From Telmatactis stephensoni (taxonomy: Eukaryota > Cnidaria > Anthozoa > Actiniaria > Isophelliidae): a stretch of DNA of 64,000 bases. How positions within the stretch are numbered: position 1 is the first letter of the stretch; each line of letters begins with the position of its first letter. The position numbers and the translations under genes were made by a program. The notes under the pieces were generated by a model. The model saw nothing but the letters and a program-made list of their open reading frames with translations. It was not told the DNA's origin and did no database searches. Positions 23,326-34,599 of the stretch are shown in pieces. The DNA is taken from the NCBI GenBank assembly GCA_029948255.1, contig JALIZF010001521.1, positions 310,001 through 374,000 on the forward strand. Direction: 5' to 3'.

Positions 23326-25002
23326 CACACAAATATGAGGACCTATTTACAGAGAGGAAATTTCTGAAATTATAAAGGCCTTTCTAAGAAATTATTCCTG
23401 AGATAATTGAGAAATCTGACCAGATGTGTTTGTATACAAAATTTGATTGTGTATAAAATGGAGCTTTAATTTCCTTATTCAAATGATTCTACATGTATAA
23501 GATGACATTTACCCTTTGGAAAGTAAACATTTTGATTTGAATCAGGAGCCCATTACTTAATGACTCAACTTTTCAGGGATCATGTTACTGATTAGTTCAG
23601 TTTACGACTCCTGTCGATAATCTTCTTAAGAAAAACACTAGAATTTTGCTCTTTTGAAAATTACAAAAGTGCTAAAAATTACTAGGGTATAAAAGTGGAA
23701 TTTTCACTTTCAAAAGATTTAAGTCAGTAGGAACTGTTTGCAAGGAGCCTGAAAATAAACATGATCCTCTTTCCCTTCTCTCAATGGTAAAAAATTCTAG
23801 CTAACTAATATAAAGCTAATATACCCCGCTTCCAGCACCACCACCCCCGTGATCCTATGCAAGCCTAGAACTAGATCATGAACACGTGTTGTAACTCTCA
23901 CCTTCGAAGTGTCTTCTTCATGACCAATTGCCAAGTCTTTTTGTATTGGATGTAGATATCCTTTTGCCTGCCCCAAAACGCTTTTCAAATAAGGGACAGA
24001 AAATCCAGCTGAAGGCATGGGGATCAGGATGAAATCCTTCGACCGCCCATCACCAGTTCAAAGGATTTCATACACGCCACCTTCTTCTAGGGCCGGGAAG
24101 GCGTCCAGGATTGCCTTGTGCACTTGGGCTGGATTGCCCTCCTGCGGGAAGGAGATCTTTTTTTCTCCCAGCCCGTTGACAGTTAGGTTAATCCTTTCCT
24201 CGGTTGAGGGAAGATGTTGCTGGCCAGAATTCGCTAGGCATACAAACGTGCGCGACCAAGCCGGTTGTTTGCCCCTAGTCAAGCCGTAAGGAGATGGTCT
24301 TGTTAATCTACGGCTTGTAGTGGGTATCTGACTTCTCCTCTTAGCCAGTGGTGGTCTGAAGCCGAATACCCTGTTGTGCTCTTCCTGGGCAGATGGGACT
24401 GAATTCATCATGCCTGCAACGGTTAACGTACTCTGCCTCTGGGTTGATGTGGCAGTTGATGTTGCTGGTGCCGAAGTGCATGTAGTGGCTCGAGATTGAG
24501 ATGGCGAGTTCGTAATAAGTTCTGCCGTCTCAATGAGGCGCTGAGCGCACTCCCAGAGAACATCTGGATTCATTTTTTTGCTAATAAAGGACTATTATGA
24601 GAAGGTTCGAATACTGTTAATAGAAGAGCTGTACATGCATCGTAGCAATCGAAAGACCGACAGCGTCAACAAACATGGCTTTTATATGGCAGGCACATAT
24701 AGTCATGTGATCTGGGTTGACGAGGAACGCCTGGCGAAAAGTACTTTGAAAGTAATGAGTGCATGTTCGCAAGTAATGTGAGTGTTCGCAAGTAATGTGA
24801 GTGTCCGCAGCAAGTAGCTTTCAACATCGACAGCAAAAGATAAGAATTTAAAAGTCAGATGGCACATCTGATTTTTTCACTAAAAATGCCTGCGAGCTTG
24901 GTTTATACATATGTGTGTTTTATAAAAGAAGTGATGTATGAAGACGTTTTAATTCAAATCAAATTGCGTAAGTAGCGGATTTAAAAGTCAGCGTGCACAT
25001 GT

Positions 25003-25133
25003 GTTACCTTTTTCAAAAGTAATGTTTCTAAAAGAAATACGTTTTGGAAGTAAAATCGCGTTAAGAGTTTTGAATTCAGAAGTAATTTACATGAGTTACG
25101 CATTTCTAATTTTGACCCCAAAAACGCGCTATA
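25003..25133. repeat. Dispersed repeat, inverted copy of 14640-14775
   Basis: Near-identical, in opposite orientation, to 14640-14775. It lies between the start of copy A and the last recognisable HECT exon of copy B, where the final HECT exon should be. Confidence 0.8.
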
Positions 25134-25224
25134 TTAGAGCTATATCACTCAGTTTGATCGGACAAAATAGCACAATTGTCTCGGATGAAATTTTGGGTCT
25201 GTGCAAAGACAAGTTGACAATTTT

Positions 25225-25367
25225 AGAGTGATAACACTAAATCCGTGAAACAAGTACTAACTAAAAAGTACAAATAGTACTAATGAAACAATAGAAAACA
25301 AAGGATTTTGCTACTATTTTCTCTATGAAAGTTACTAAGTTATTTATGGATTGAGTGTTATCGCTCT
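25225..25367. mobile_element. MITE, AGAGTGAT family
   Basis: Ends AGAGTGATAACACTAAATC and, inverted, AGAGCGATAACACTCAATC. The core contains the inverted form of CCTTTGTTTTC shared with 20640-20790 and 28777-28904. Confidence 0.8.
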
Positions 25368-26465
25368 TGACGTTATTCAGGTTTTTTACTTTCTAACCTG
25401 CTTCAGAGCATTCATCTATGAAGTGAAGCAAATAAAACATTCTTTAATTTTCTGATGTTGTCTGGTTTGAAGACAAAGAGCTCTTCAAAAAGTAGTGGCC
25501 TTTTTATTGCCTCTTGTAACAAACCTAGGGTTTCAAGACCCTTCCTTAGATGGTCGAGAACCACTTTTCGTTTGTTCAGGACATTGTGCACCATCAAATT
25601 TCCAATTACAATTTCTTTAGTAGCAACCTAAAAAGGGAAAATGAAAATGTGAAATGCACACGTTTTTCACAAATTTTCTTAATTTGGATATTATTTTCTT
25701 TTCTTGTATTTAATAAGTTGGCAAACGTGTGCTATGTGTACTAGTTACAGAGTGTTTCATCAAGTAATGTTATCCATTCCAATATGTATATACTGCTAGA
25801 ATAATATTTATTGGCTTTCAAATGCGCTGTTGATTTAAATCATGCCATATAAAAAAATAATAGGTGACATCCATCAAGAAATATATACCGATGGTACTTT
25901 ATCACAGCCAGCATTCCCTAAGAGGCCAACCACAGATTCATCACTACAGAGAATATAACAGAAATTAAGCAAAGCCAACTGCTACTATAAAACTGCTTAC
26001 AGGTACTAGTATAAATCAATTATTCAAATTCTAAAGCAATTATTAATGACATTGTGTTATATATGTAATTGCTGCAAGCAAAGTGAGAACTGGCACTATT
26101 TTTGACAGTTCCTGTGCTATAAAATGGTCTTGAATTGTCAAAAATGTCTAGTTGTTAGTCACCCAATTCTTTTAGGCTCTAAATTGATTGAGTTGGCTGT
26201 TTTACTGTCTCACAGCATTTCAATTTCTTTTAGAAAAAACTAAATATATGATTACTTGGCAGATTTTATTGATTCAATATAATCAATATGTACTGTGATG
26301 AAAATAAACATTTTCTTCACATTCAATAATTGAATCGAAACAATACTTTTTTTGAGTAAGTAAATGTCATTTACTCCAATTTTCATGTATTTCATCCAAG
26401 TTAAAGTAGCTCCGTACTTGAGAAGTGCCTTAAATATTTATAAGTAACACCATGACTCTGAGGGA

Positions 26466-26532
26466 TATTAGTGATTAAATGTCCCAGAAGCAGAGGGAGG
26501 TTTAGGGCTGAGGGGACATTTAATCACTAATT
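26466..26532. repeat. Hairpin with ATTAAATGTCCC arms
   Basis: TATTAGTGATTAAATGTCCC and its inverse flank a ~25-base centre. The same ATTAAATGTCCC word recurs at about 26995 and, inverted, near 23224. Confidence 0.75.
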
Positions 26533-26868
26533 ATCCAAAACTTGAATGTTGTAGAATTCTTTTGCCAATTAATTGTGCATTAACTCTGTTTTCTGGGGAC
26601 ATTTGAAAATTGATTTCTTTGTTATATACTTATAATAGCAAGTATTTATAGGTTGTTAATCAATTTGAAAGCTAAATTGTTTTCACGAAGCTTTCTTTGC
26701 TTGGTTATGCTCATGCGCAAAGTACAATAAATAGCTCCCACACACGTAAGAGTGTGCAGTGGTAAGAGGTATCGGTGCGTTATAATGTTCAGGAGTTTCG
26801 GAACAGTGTGCACTGTTTTGATTGTCATGATGATTGTTATATGAGGGACTGTACTTCATGAATAACAC

Positions 26869-26971
26869 GAGGGAGTATTAGAACTAATACTCCCTCATTA
26901 ATAATGGATGAGGGAAGATTAGTTCTAATCTTCCATAACTAACGAGGGAGTATTAGAACTAATTGTCCCTC
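26869..26971. repeat. Three consecutive short palindromes
   Basis: 26869-26896 is perfect (13-base arms GAGGGAGTATTAG, AA centre). 26913-26934 is perfect (10-base arms GGAAGATTAG, TT centre). 26944-26971 repeats the first with two arm mismatches. All share TTAG/CTAA next to the centre. Confidence 0.9.
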
Positions 26972-27626
26972 TTTCTATTCATGAGGGTGGGATGTTAGAC
27001 ATTAAATGTCCCTCCAAAAACAATGGATCCCGAGGTGATCCCGGTATTATTCAAATAATCAGACTCCAAATACCTTTCTAATGAGATCAGAATAATCTAC
27101 ATCTCTGACATCAGAGATGTTTGAATATCCAATAGCTTTTCCAACGTCTTCAGTGATGAGATACCAGTAACATACTGGCGACAAAAGTGGAAAGCCCACT
27201 CCACACTGAATGATGGAATGGGCTATCATTTTCCCAACATCATTCATTATGCCTGAGTATATAATACTAGCACTGTAGGTAGGCATGAGTCTTCCTGCAG
27301 GACCTTCAAATAATAGAGAACTTAAGCACGGGCCGTTTTCCAGACGGGGACGGTAACTGGAAGTAAATTTTACTTCCTGTAGACGTTCTAGAGTTCAAGC
27401 AGCTGCCGTCGTCGCTTGGCGCGAACGTGAAAAACAAGTAACTGGCGTTCTGTCGAAAACGTGAGTATGTTTTTGTCTTAATCTCTCGAAATAATTTATG
27501 ATTCTTATTTCTTTTGTACTTTTAACCCTCGCTGGACTCTTTCTCCTTTAATCCTTCAAAATTTACATTTATACAACGCGATAAACAACACACTTTTGAT
27601 TATTTCTTTCAGACACTTCATGACTA

Positions 27627-28412
27627 ATGGCGGCCGCTTCAGACGAGAAACCAAAGTAAGTCACTTTTTATCCAAGTTTTTATGCAACATAATGTTCAAG
27701 TGTCTTCAAGGCAAAAACTAAATTGCTGTAATGTTTAATTTTGTTTTACAGAACTAATGACTGGGATGAAGAAAGAGATGTTTTATTATTAAAGGAGATG
27801 ATAACAAACGAAGTGTTCTCTGTAAAGAAAGGCAGCGTTGCACGAGGCGAGAGATGGGATGGCATCGTAGAAAGGTTACACCAAATGAAGCAACCTGTTT
27901 TTAATTTAAAAGACAAAAGATCAGTTAGGGATCACTGGGGTATTCTCGTAAAGATGTTCAAGGCAAAAGTCTGTATGGAGGAAGCTGCAAGTGGGATATC
28001 CCCGCCAGAAATGACCGAGAAGGAAGTACTCATCGAGGAGCTGATGGAGAAAGAAGAAAGCTCCGAAACACTGCCATCTTCTAATAAAGTTCAGCAAGTT
28101 GATAAGGCTAAGGCCGAAGACATGAGAGAGAAAGCGCTCGAAAGATACAGCGAGACAAAAAATAGGAAAGATGAAGATGACAGCGAAGAACGTCCTACAA
28201 CGAAAAAAAGGAGAAAAAGTGCTAGGTCTGAGCCACTGATCGAATTCATTCAAGAAAAGTCCAAGCATGAAAGAGAACTACGTCAACAAGAGCTCGAAAT
28301 CAGAAGAAAAGAGCAAGAACAGAGTCAACAGGTCATGGCTACAGTTCTACAACAACAGCAACGGATGAATGAAGCAATTTTGACAGTGATCCAGAAGTTT
28401 ATTGATAAGTAG
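27627..28412 (+). CDS. Harbinger Myb/SANT-like DNA-binding protein
   Basis: Exon 1 (27627-27655) begins ATGGCGGCC and encodes MAAASDEKPK across the junction; the intron 27656-27751 is GT-AG; exon 2 runs to a stop at 28410-28412. The joined protein is about 230 residues. A Trp-containing Myb/SANT-like fold (NDWDEERDVLLLKEM, RWDGIVERLHQM, VRDHWGILVKMF) lies in the N-terminal third, then an acidic/basic linker with KKRRK, then a Gln/Glu-rich coiled coil. In Harbinger elements this partner brings the transposase to the nucleus and terminal repeats (family knowledge). No lesion seen. Confidence 0.88.
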
Positions 28413-28598
28413 ATACAATGTAATATCAGTCCTGGAGTATATTTATATTATAAGTATAAAAACAAAAGCCTCATTATCTGAGATTATACATCTTCATGTT
28501 ATCAACGTTTTGCTATATTTATTGACATTTAAAAGTATTGTTTATCTTTTTTGCAAAAAGATTAATTCTTATTATATTATAATCATATAAGTTTGAGA

Positions 28599-28740
28599 TA
28601 GAGTACAAGCAAAAAAAGTGTGCAACATAAAAGGCACTAAATACTGCTATTTTATGCTAATTCTATTCTCTTTTGTTTAATAAGTGTTATGTAGTACTAA
28701 ATAGTGCAAACTGTTTCACACTTTTAGTGTTTGTACTCTA
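28599..28740. mobile_element. MITE nested in Harbinger (TAGAGTACAA ends)
   Basis: Left TAGAGTACAAGC and inverted right TAGAGTACAAAC, each followed by an A-rich AGTGTG stretch. It lies between the two convergent Harbinger genes. Confidence 0.7.
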
Positions 28741-28776
28741 ACAGACCATGCAAAAGTTCTTAAACAAGTTAGTTGA

Positions 28777-28904
28777 GTAGAGTGATCACACTTAACCTGT
28801 GAAAAAGTACAAAATCATAAAATCCTTTGTTTTCCATTGCTTAATAATGCTATTTTGCATTACTTAGCTAGTACAATTTCACAGATTAAGTGCGATCACT
28901 CTAC
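28777..28904. mobile_element. MITE nested in Harbinger, AGAGTGAT family
   Basis: GTAGAGTGATCACACTTAA and inverted GTAGAGTGATCGCACTTAA ends; core AATCCTTTGTTTTCCATTG as in the related copies. It lies 37 bases from the preceding MITE. Confidence 0.8.
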
Positions 28905-29043
28905 TAACAAGAAAGTTGATATCGTTCATGTTCATTTGTTATCACATTCCTTACAAACATAGGCAAAGTGTTGGTATAAAAGATTTGATATTACATTAAA
29001 AATTTAACTGGTTCATGGTAAACTATCATTGCTTACATTTTAT

Positions 29044-30190
29044 TTATCTGAAGTATTCTTGTAAAGTGGGGGGGTCAAGACCAAAAAAAATTGAGGTATT
29101 GTTCCCATATAAACATGTCAGTGCATTCTTAAAAAGAGTGCAAACAAGATACATTTTACCCACACCGCTCATACCAATCTTCAAGTTTTTCTTGAAATCA
29201 AGAAATTTAAAATCATTGACTATATCCCCAAAAAGCCACTCCACAGTAACCCTCACAGAGCTCATGTCTGTATTGTATTGTGCCATAGCTGGGGTCAGAT
29301 TACCATGGCGAAATGGTGCTTGTAGGTGCACACGGATAGGATAGGCTGGGTCGCCATATACACACATGGGCTCTCTAGTTGGAGAAAATGCATTCTGTTC
29401 TATTTGCTGAAGTAAGTTGGAATCTGCCAACAAGCTTGCATCATGTTTCTTTCCTTCTGAAAAAGATTTATTATAATAATCATGTTTGGATATATTTTCA
29501 AGCATGGTTTGGTAGTTTTCTCTTACCTACAGGTCCATACATGCTTGCAATGAGACCATTTGGTAAGGCAACTGACTGAAACTTCAGCGAGTGTACACGC
29601 TTGTGACCATTATACACAATTCTCTGATGTTGACCAGGACGAGAAATTGGTCTCACCGTTCCATCTATGAAACCAAAGCAATTTTCTAATGGAGCCCCTT
29701 TTCTGTGGATAGCCTCGGCATATTCCTGTAGTAATGGAGGACTCAAAATATTGTGGTTCCATTGGGAAATTCTATGGTTGTGTGTGTTGAAAATATAATC
29801 CATGACTGTGTTTGTTATCATACACAACTCTGGTACTGGTCTTCCAAATCGACTAATCATATCAGAATAGTGGCATGGGTAGGCGAACCTTTTTAACAGC
29901 ATACATAAACCTTCAATCCTGTCACAAGTTGTTCTTTGTGGGCATTGGATGACTGCTGGTAGTCGAAAAACGTCAGCTAGTACAGGGATGTCTTCTTTTC
30001 TTACTCTAAACTCTGCTAAACATTCTGCTTCGTCAATGTCTTGAAGATTAAAGTTTGAATACGAATAAAACGGGAAGTCTGGATTCTTGGACCAGAAATG
30101 TTCGTAAAAAATCAAACACTCTTCGTCAGAGATAAAATTGTTATCGTATGCTAATAATATCAACTCCCTTATCGCACGAAACGAAGACAT
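29044..30190 (-). CDS. Harbinger DDE transposase (DDE_Tnp_4 type)
   Basis: Exon 1 (30190-29527) starts MSSFRAIRELILLAYDNN. The 70-bp intron (29526-29457) has GTAAGA and CTTTTTCAG borders, and exon 2 (29456-29044) joins as GPVEGKKHDASLL. Catalytic residues: Asp in CFGFIDGTVRPIS, Asp in VYGDPAYPI, Glu in VTVEWLFGDI. The joined protein of about 358 residues is close to the usual length and shows no stop or shift. It would cut and paste the element with the Myb-like partner. The start is 150 bases inside the right terminal repeat. Confidence 0.92.
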
Positions 30191-30739
30191 TTTAAAAACA
30201 AGCTGAAAGTTGCCGCCTTCACCGACCTTCGCGAGCACTTAATGTTTGTATTTTGGCGGGAACGGCGACGGTCTCATCCCAGTCTCTCACGGTCCCTCAC
30301 GTCGTCGTCGTCTGAAAATCGCCGCTGCTTAAGTTCTCTAATATGGGAACCACAGAGCCATCTGAAGCTGCAATCTCTTGAAAAAGCTTTGTGAAGAATT
30401 CTCTTTTGGTTTGCAAAAACAATTCGCAGTGGGCGGCTTTCATCAAAGCTAGGGTTTTTATAGATGGGTAGTGCTTCCATTAGCATAGATGTGTCTTGAA
30501 CTGTGACCTTAAGGTCTGCTCCACACATTTTTTCTTTTATTTTGAGAAGAATGGAAGACCGGTAAATTGGCTCTGTTGGGAAAAGAAGGGAAAGAAAGCA
30601 ACTTAAAACAAAGGGCCTGAATTTTATACTTTTGAACTTAGCAATGAATATTGTCAAAATGGACTTAATCTTGACACACTAATTTGAGAAAATCATTTAA
30701 AAAATAGAATTATTGGTGTCTGAAAACATAACAGCATAG

Positions 30740-30895
30740 ACCGATTTGAAATATGGCGGCAAATTTGAATAACTATTGTTTTGTACAGACTAGGCTCTTA
30801 TTCATGTTAAAATCTTTTTGTGTTTCGAAGTGAACACGAGGCTAGTCAATCCAGAACAATAGTTATTCAAATTTGTTGCCATATTTCAAATCGGT
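30740..30895. mobile_element. Hairpin MITE with ~40-bp arms
   Basis: ACCGATTTGAAATATGGCGG and its inverse bound the unit; the arms continue through AATTTGAATAACTATTGTT. The centre is also weakly palindromic. It lies in an intron of copy B. Confidence 0.85.
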
Positions 30896-31344
30896 TAATT
30901 GGCTTTCGTTTTTATACGTACCATCTGTTGGTGCATTCTTGGGAATGCTATCAGCAGGTCTGTCTTCAAATGGGCTGAACATAAGAAGTTCATCATCATC
31001 AGCTTCATTAACACCTAAAGTACACAATAAAATATATTATTGCAGAATTTCATTCATGACAATCAAGTTAAGATAGAATATTTTAACACCAATGCAGTAA
31101 AATCAATATAGTACATACTATATTAGTATTGTATGTATATATAATTCTGTTTGCATGTATAATTCTATCTAATCTACAATATATAAAACCATACTTAGAA
31201 TATTTGAATTTTAATGTAAGTTAATAAAGTTTTGGCATTTAAGTGTGTTTGCCATTGTCTTAAACATTATTTTATGTCCACAAATATTATAGGTTTTATT
31301 CGCCTTAATTTCCTTAAAAAAAGCAAATCAAATATGACTAGAAT

Positions 31345-31432
31345 AATACACTTAAAATATACGAAGAACTTTTTAATAGTCACAGACATGTCTGTGACTA
31401 TTAAAAAGTTCTTCGTATATTTTAAGTGTATT
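31345..31432. repeat. Perfect 88-bp palindrome without spacer
   Basis: The 44-base arms (starting AATACACTTAAAATATACGA, centre CAGACA/TGTCTG) are exact inverses. A 13-base direct repeat AAATATGACTAGA flanks it at 31330-31342 and 31462-31474. It lies in an intron of copy B. Confidence 0.95.
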
Positions 31433-31734
31433 GTTACACTAGTGCTTTTACGCTCATTTGGAAATATGACTAGATAATGCTGCAGACTTTGTCAACATCA
31501 AAATAAATTGATGAATAAAGTTATAAATGTACCTTCTTCCATGGATTGCTGCAATATAAGATCAGCTGCTTGATTTACATCACCATTTAGACCATATTCA
31601 GGTCACATGCTCAGACAATTCTCTGAACTTTGTCTAAAACATGAAATAACACACTTTCACAGTAGCTCATCAACTGATCATGGAAGGTTGTCAAGTGAGG
31701 TTCTTTCTATTAACAACCCTGTATAAACAAAAAA

Positions 31735-31871
31735 AGGGTAGTGACATGGTACGTGGGATCAGGGATCACAGGATCAAGTATCATAATAAGAAAGCTTTTG
31801 GGATCAGTGATCAGAATGTGCGACCAGAAAAGGAATCACAACCGAAAAAAAACGTATATTGTCACTACCCT
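31735..31871. mobile_element. MITE with AGGGTAGTGACA ends
   Basis: AGGGTAGTGACAT on the left and inverted AGGGTAGTGACAA on the right. The interior has ATCAGGGATCA-type sub-repeats. Intronic to copy B. Confidence 0.75.
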
Positions 31872-34599
31872 GAAATAACTCTTTCAAATATGGTATAAAT
31901 GTTAGTGCAATATGCGCATGGTCAGAATAACATCAGAAATTCAATGCTAAAAATTGTGGGTATTTATAAATTTCATATGGATTTTTTTACTAGATATTGC
32001 AATTTTTTTTTTCATTTGATAAACTTGCTAATCACGTTTTAGCTTATAAATGAAAGTTGTGTACCTGAAGCCTTTGTGGAAGAGCTTGGCTCTCTACTAA
32101 TCCTTGTGGAGCTGTTAAAAATAACAGTAATATTAAAAACCTCATCAGATATAACTAGTGTGTGTGTTTATATGTTTTGGCTTGAATTTTTCAGTTAATT
32201 GCTTAATTCGAGCAGCGACACTATTTGTGACGATGGATTTCCTGTGTTACATACGATGGAGGTGGCCTAGGCGTTATGTTGTGGGCTTGCAGTCTCAAAG
32301 CTTTGGTACGTGGAAGGTTACGTAGAAGGTTTGAGCGATGATTTGACGTCACAAAATACACTTAAAATAGGCTTGGAATGATCGGAATTTATAGTCAGCG
32401 GTGAATCAGTTTAAAACTATGCGAACGTGACAACTGTGTGACATCAGTAAGCGATCTTTTGTGTTGTATTCAAATGTTCTTCACTTCAAAAAGGTAAAAT
32501 CTCATTAGACAGCAACATGTATCGCTAAAATTTCTGGTGATCGAATCAAAATTTTACTCTTTTACACAGAGTTCTCTCTGCAGTTAAATCCACATGTATT
32601 TATGCACATGAACGAGAACAACAATTCTTTGTCAGATTCTAATGGTATTGCAGTGTTTGGTTGTCAGATTTTTATCGAGTACTCTTTCTTTGCTTTCAAC
32701 TCAGCACACAATAAATAAACACTTCAGCACAGTGAGAATTTTCTCTTACAAACTCTAAAAGCCAATCAGCATGCAATAATTTATAAGAATGTGGTAAAAA
32801 TTGGAATTTTATTTATTTTGAAACATTGAGAAAAGCAATAAAATGTATGTCAAATAAAAAATACACAACCAAACAGGCCCACTTTAAAACACAAGAGTAC
32901 AAACCTGGCACTTGATGATGATGATCCACCAACACACACACCAATATGTTCTTGCAGCTCAACCATTTGAAATGGCATATGGCAATTAAGGCAATCAACC
33001 ATGACTGCTTGGTCTTTGTTCTCTACTTCTTGGATGCAGGACTAGAAAAAAAAAAGAATTAAAATAGTTGTGAAAAACAAAATAAAATAACATTGCCTTG
33101 GTCAACCCCAAATATACGCTACTTTTTCCGCATGACCGAAACATACTTCTAGTGCTAGGATACTTCTACCGGTGAGAGAGAATGGTCCTAATAGTAGATC
33201 ATCCTAGTACCCGAAGTGAAGACACCAATTTCCATGTAAACAGAATGCAGTAAATGTATAGAAGGTACGTAGGATGATTCGCCTGCTAGGATGATCCTAG
33301 TGCTAGGATGATTCTAGTGTCATGTAAACACCCCCTAAATAGTTTCTATTTGACACAGCATGATGTATTGTAGGCAAGGCACAACAGAAGTTTGGCAAAA
33401 GCTTGACACTGATTCAAATTTCAAGCTATAATCAGTAAAGAAACTAAATGAAACAGAATATAAAGAACCGCAACAGCAACATAATTCAAGAACAACATAT
33501 GCCTATTAACATGAACCTATAAACTTACTTTTCTTCACAAGATTTTAATTTCAACATTTTTGTAGTAATGATAAATAAATGGTCATAATAAACATGAGTC
33601 AGACTCATGCACAAGAAAAAAGATCTCAGTACCTCCTGATCGTGGTCCTGAAGTGGGATATCGCCCTGCAAGGATTTCAAGTAGCCTTTTGCCTGGCCCA
33701 ACGCATTCCTCAAATAATCCACTGAAAAGCCAGTCGCTGGCATGGGAAGGGTCATAAGGTCTTTGGATCTCCCACCTTCATTGGTAGTTCTAAGGGTAGC
33801 ATATCCATGCTGGCCTAGCTCTGGAAACTGGTTTATGATACAATTGTGAACTTCAGTACCAGTTCCGTTTTTTGGAAACTCAATTTTCTTCTCGCCTAAA
33901 TTGTTCAATGCTAAACTTATTCTTTCAGCAGGAGTCGGCAAGTGATTTGCAGTCGAAGACGCTAGGCAGCAGAAAGAACGGGACCATGTCTGCCCAGGTC
34001 GTTGGTATGGTCGACCATGGTTTACAGCTCGTGGTCTGGCTTGTCTGCTTACGAGTGAGCCAGTTGGGGGCCGATATCCAAAAAGGTGTTCTGTCCTAGC
34101 TGTTATGGTCGGCTGAGAGGCAGAAGAAACCATTGAAGCGGCAGAAGGAACCGTTGCAGTGGCAGAAGGAACCGTTGAGGTGGCCGCTAAAGCACTGATA
34201 CACGTTGGCAACGTTGTTGTCGAAGTTGTTGGGCTCATTCCACAACCAATTAAATCCGCTGTCTGGATAAGTCGATCAACACATTCACGGAGGGCCCTCT
34301 GCGTTGACTGATCCATGTTATAAAAGAATAAGTTCAAGTGGTAAAGAGACCAAGAAACACACTGAAAAGCGACTCGTGAAGCTGTCAGAAACAACCGCGA
34401 AATAGCGACCTCGCAGCCTGGCCTCGTTCTCAGCAGGCAAAGGCCCTGGTAACGAGATAGATGACACAGGAATGCCTGGCCAAAAGTATTCAATTCAAAA
34501 TGCGTGCAAGGAATCTATTCAATTCAAAAGGAGTCGGCACTGTTCACCATCTTTTGCTGTCACGTAAAAATGGATAGATGTAGTCAGAAATCAAAATGA

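Larger units (their letters stand above)
21336..24573 (-). pseudogene. Zinc-finger/CUE ubiquitin-ligase-like gene, copy A (truncated)
   Basis: Exon 1 (24573-23902) starts MNPDVLWECAQRLIETAE, runs through a Ser/Thr-rich stretch, then a conserved block with LGEKKISFP, GGVYEIL and GFSVPYLKSVLGQAKGYL. A TGA at 24058-24060 interrupts it in frame. The zinc-finger exon (to 22901) has CPKVKCINCKEMV..DHQAVC, a C-x2-C..H-x3-C pattern like ubiquitin-binding fingers. A third exon (21438-21336) reads LKQMFPNMLPNDIECALEAA, CUE-like (ubiquitin binding). No HECT exons follow. Homologous throughout to copy B at 25395-34316. Role as a ubiquitin ligase is inferred from copy B. Confidence 0.7.
27315..30339. mobile_element. 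PIF/Harbinger transposon, apparently complete
   Basis: Terminal inverted repeats start AGAGAACTTAAGCA at both ends and stay similar for about 35 bp. A 3-bp duplication AAT flanks it (27312-27314, 30340-30342), as expected for the superfamily. It carries the two standard genes, a Myb-like protein and a DDE transposase, in convergent order, both with intact frames and introns. It sits in the HECT exon of copy B; the exon rejoins in frame if the element and one AAT are left out. Confidence 0.93.
25395..34316 (-). pseudogene. Zinc-finger/CUE/HECT ubiquitin-ligase-like gene, copy B (split by Harbinger, 3' end missing)
   Basis: Exons on the minus strand: 34316-33633 (MDQSTQRALRECV, then LGEKKIEFP and GFSVDYLRNALGQAKGYL); 33041-32905 (zinc finger CLNCHMPF..HIGVC); 32111-32065 (Ser-rich); 31622-31533 (CUE/UBA-like GDVNQAADLIL, TGA at 31603-31605); 31014-30922 (acidic linker); 30572-27074 (start of HECT, split); 25943-25889; 25627 to about 25395 (KRKVVLDHLRKGLETLG). 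Phases agree where checked. The HECT exon also lacks ~30 bases between FANQ and REFF, where the conserved AVDxGG-like residues belong. The final exon with the catalytic Cys is absent. HECT ligases transfer ubiquitin through that Cys, so this copy cannot function. Confidence 0.75.

Noticed and set aside
33105..33345. Possible MITE with GTGTTTACATGAC right edge
   Set aside because: Internal CTAGGATGAT words repeat, but I could not find a matching left end.
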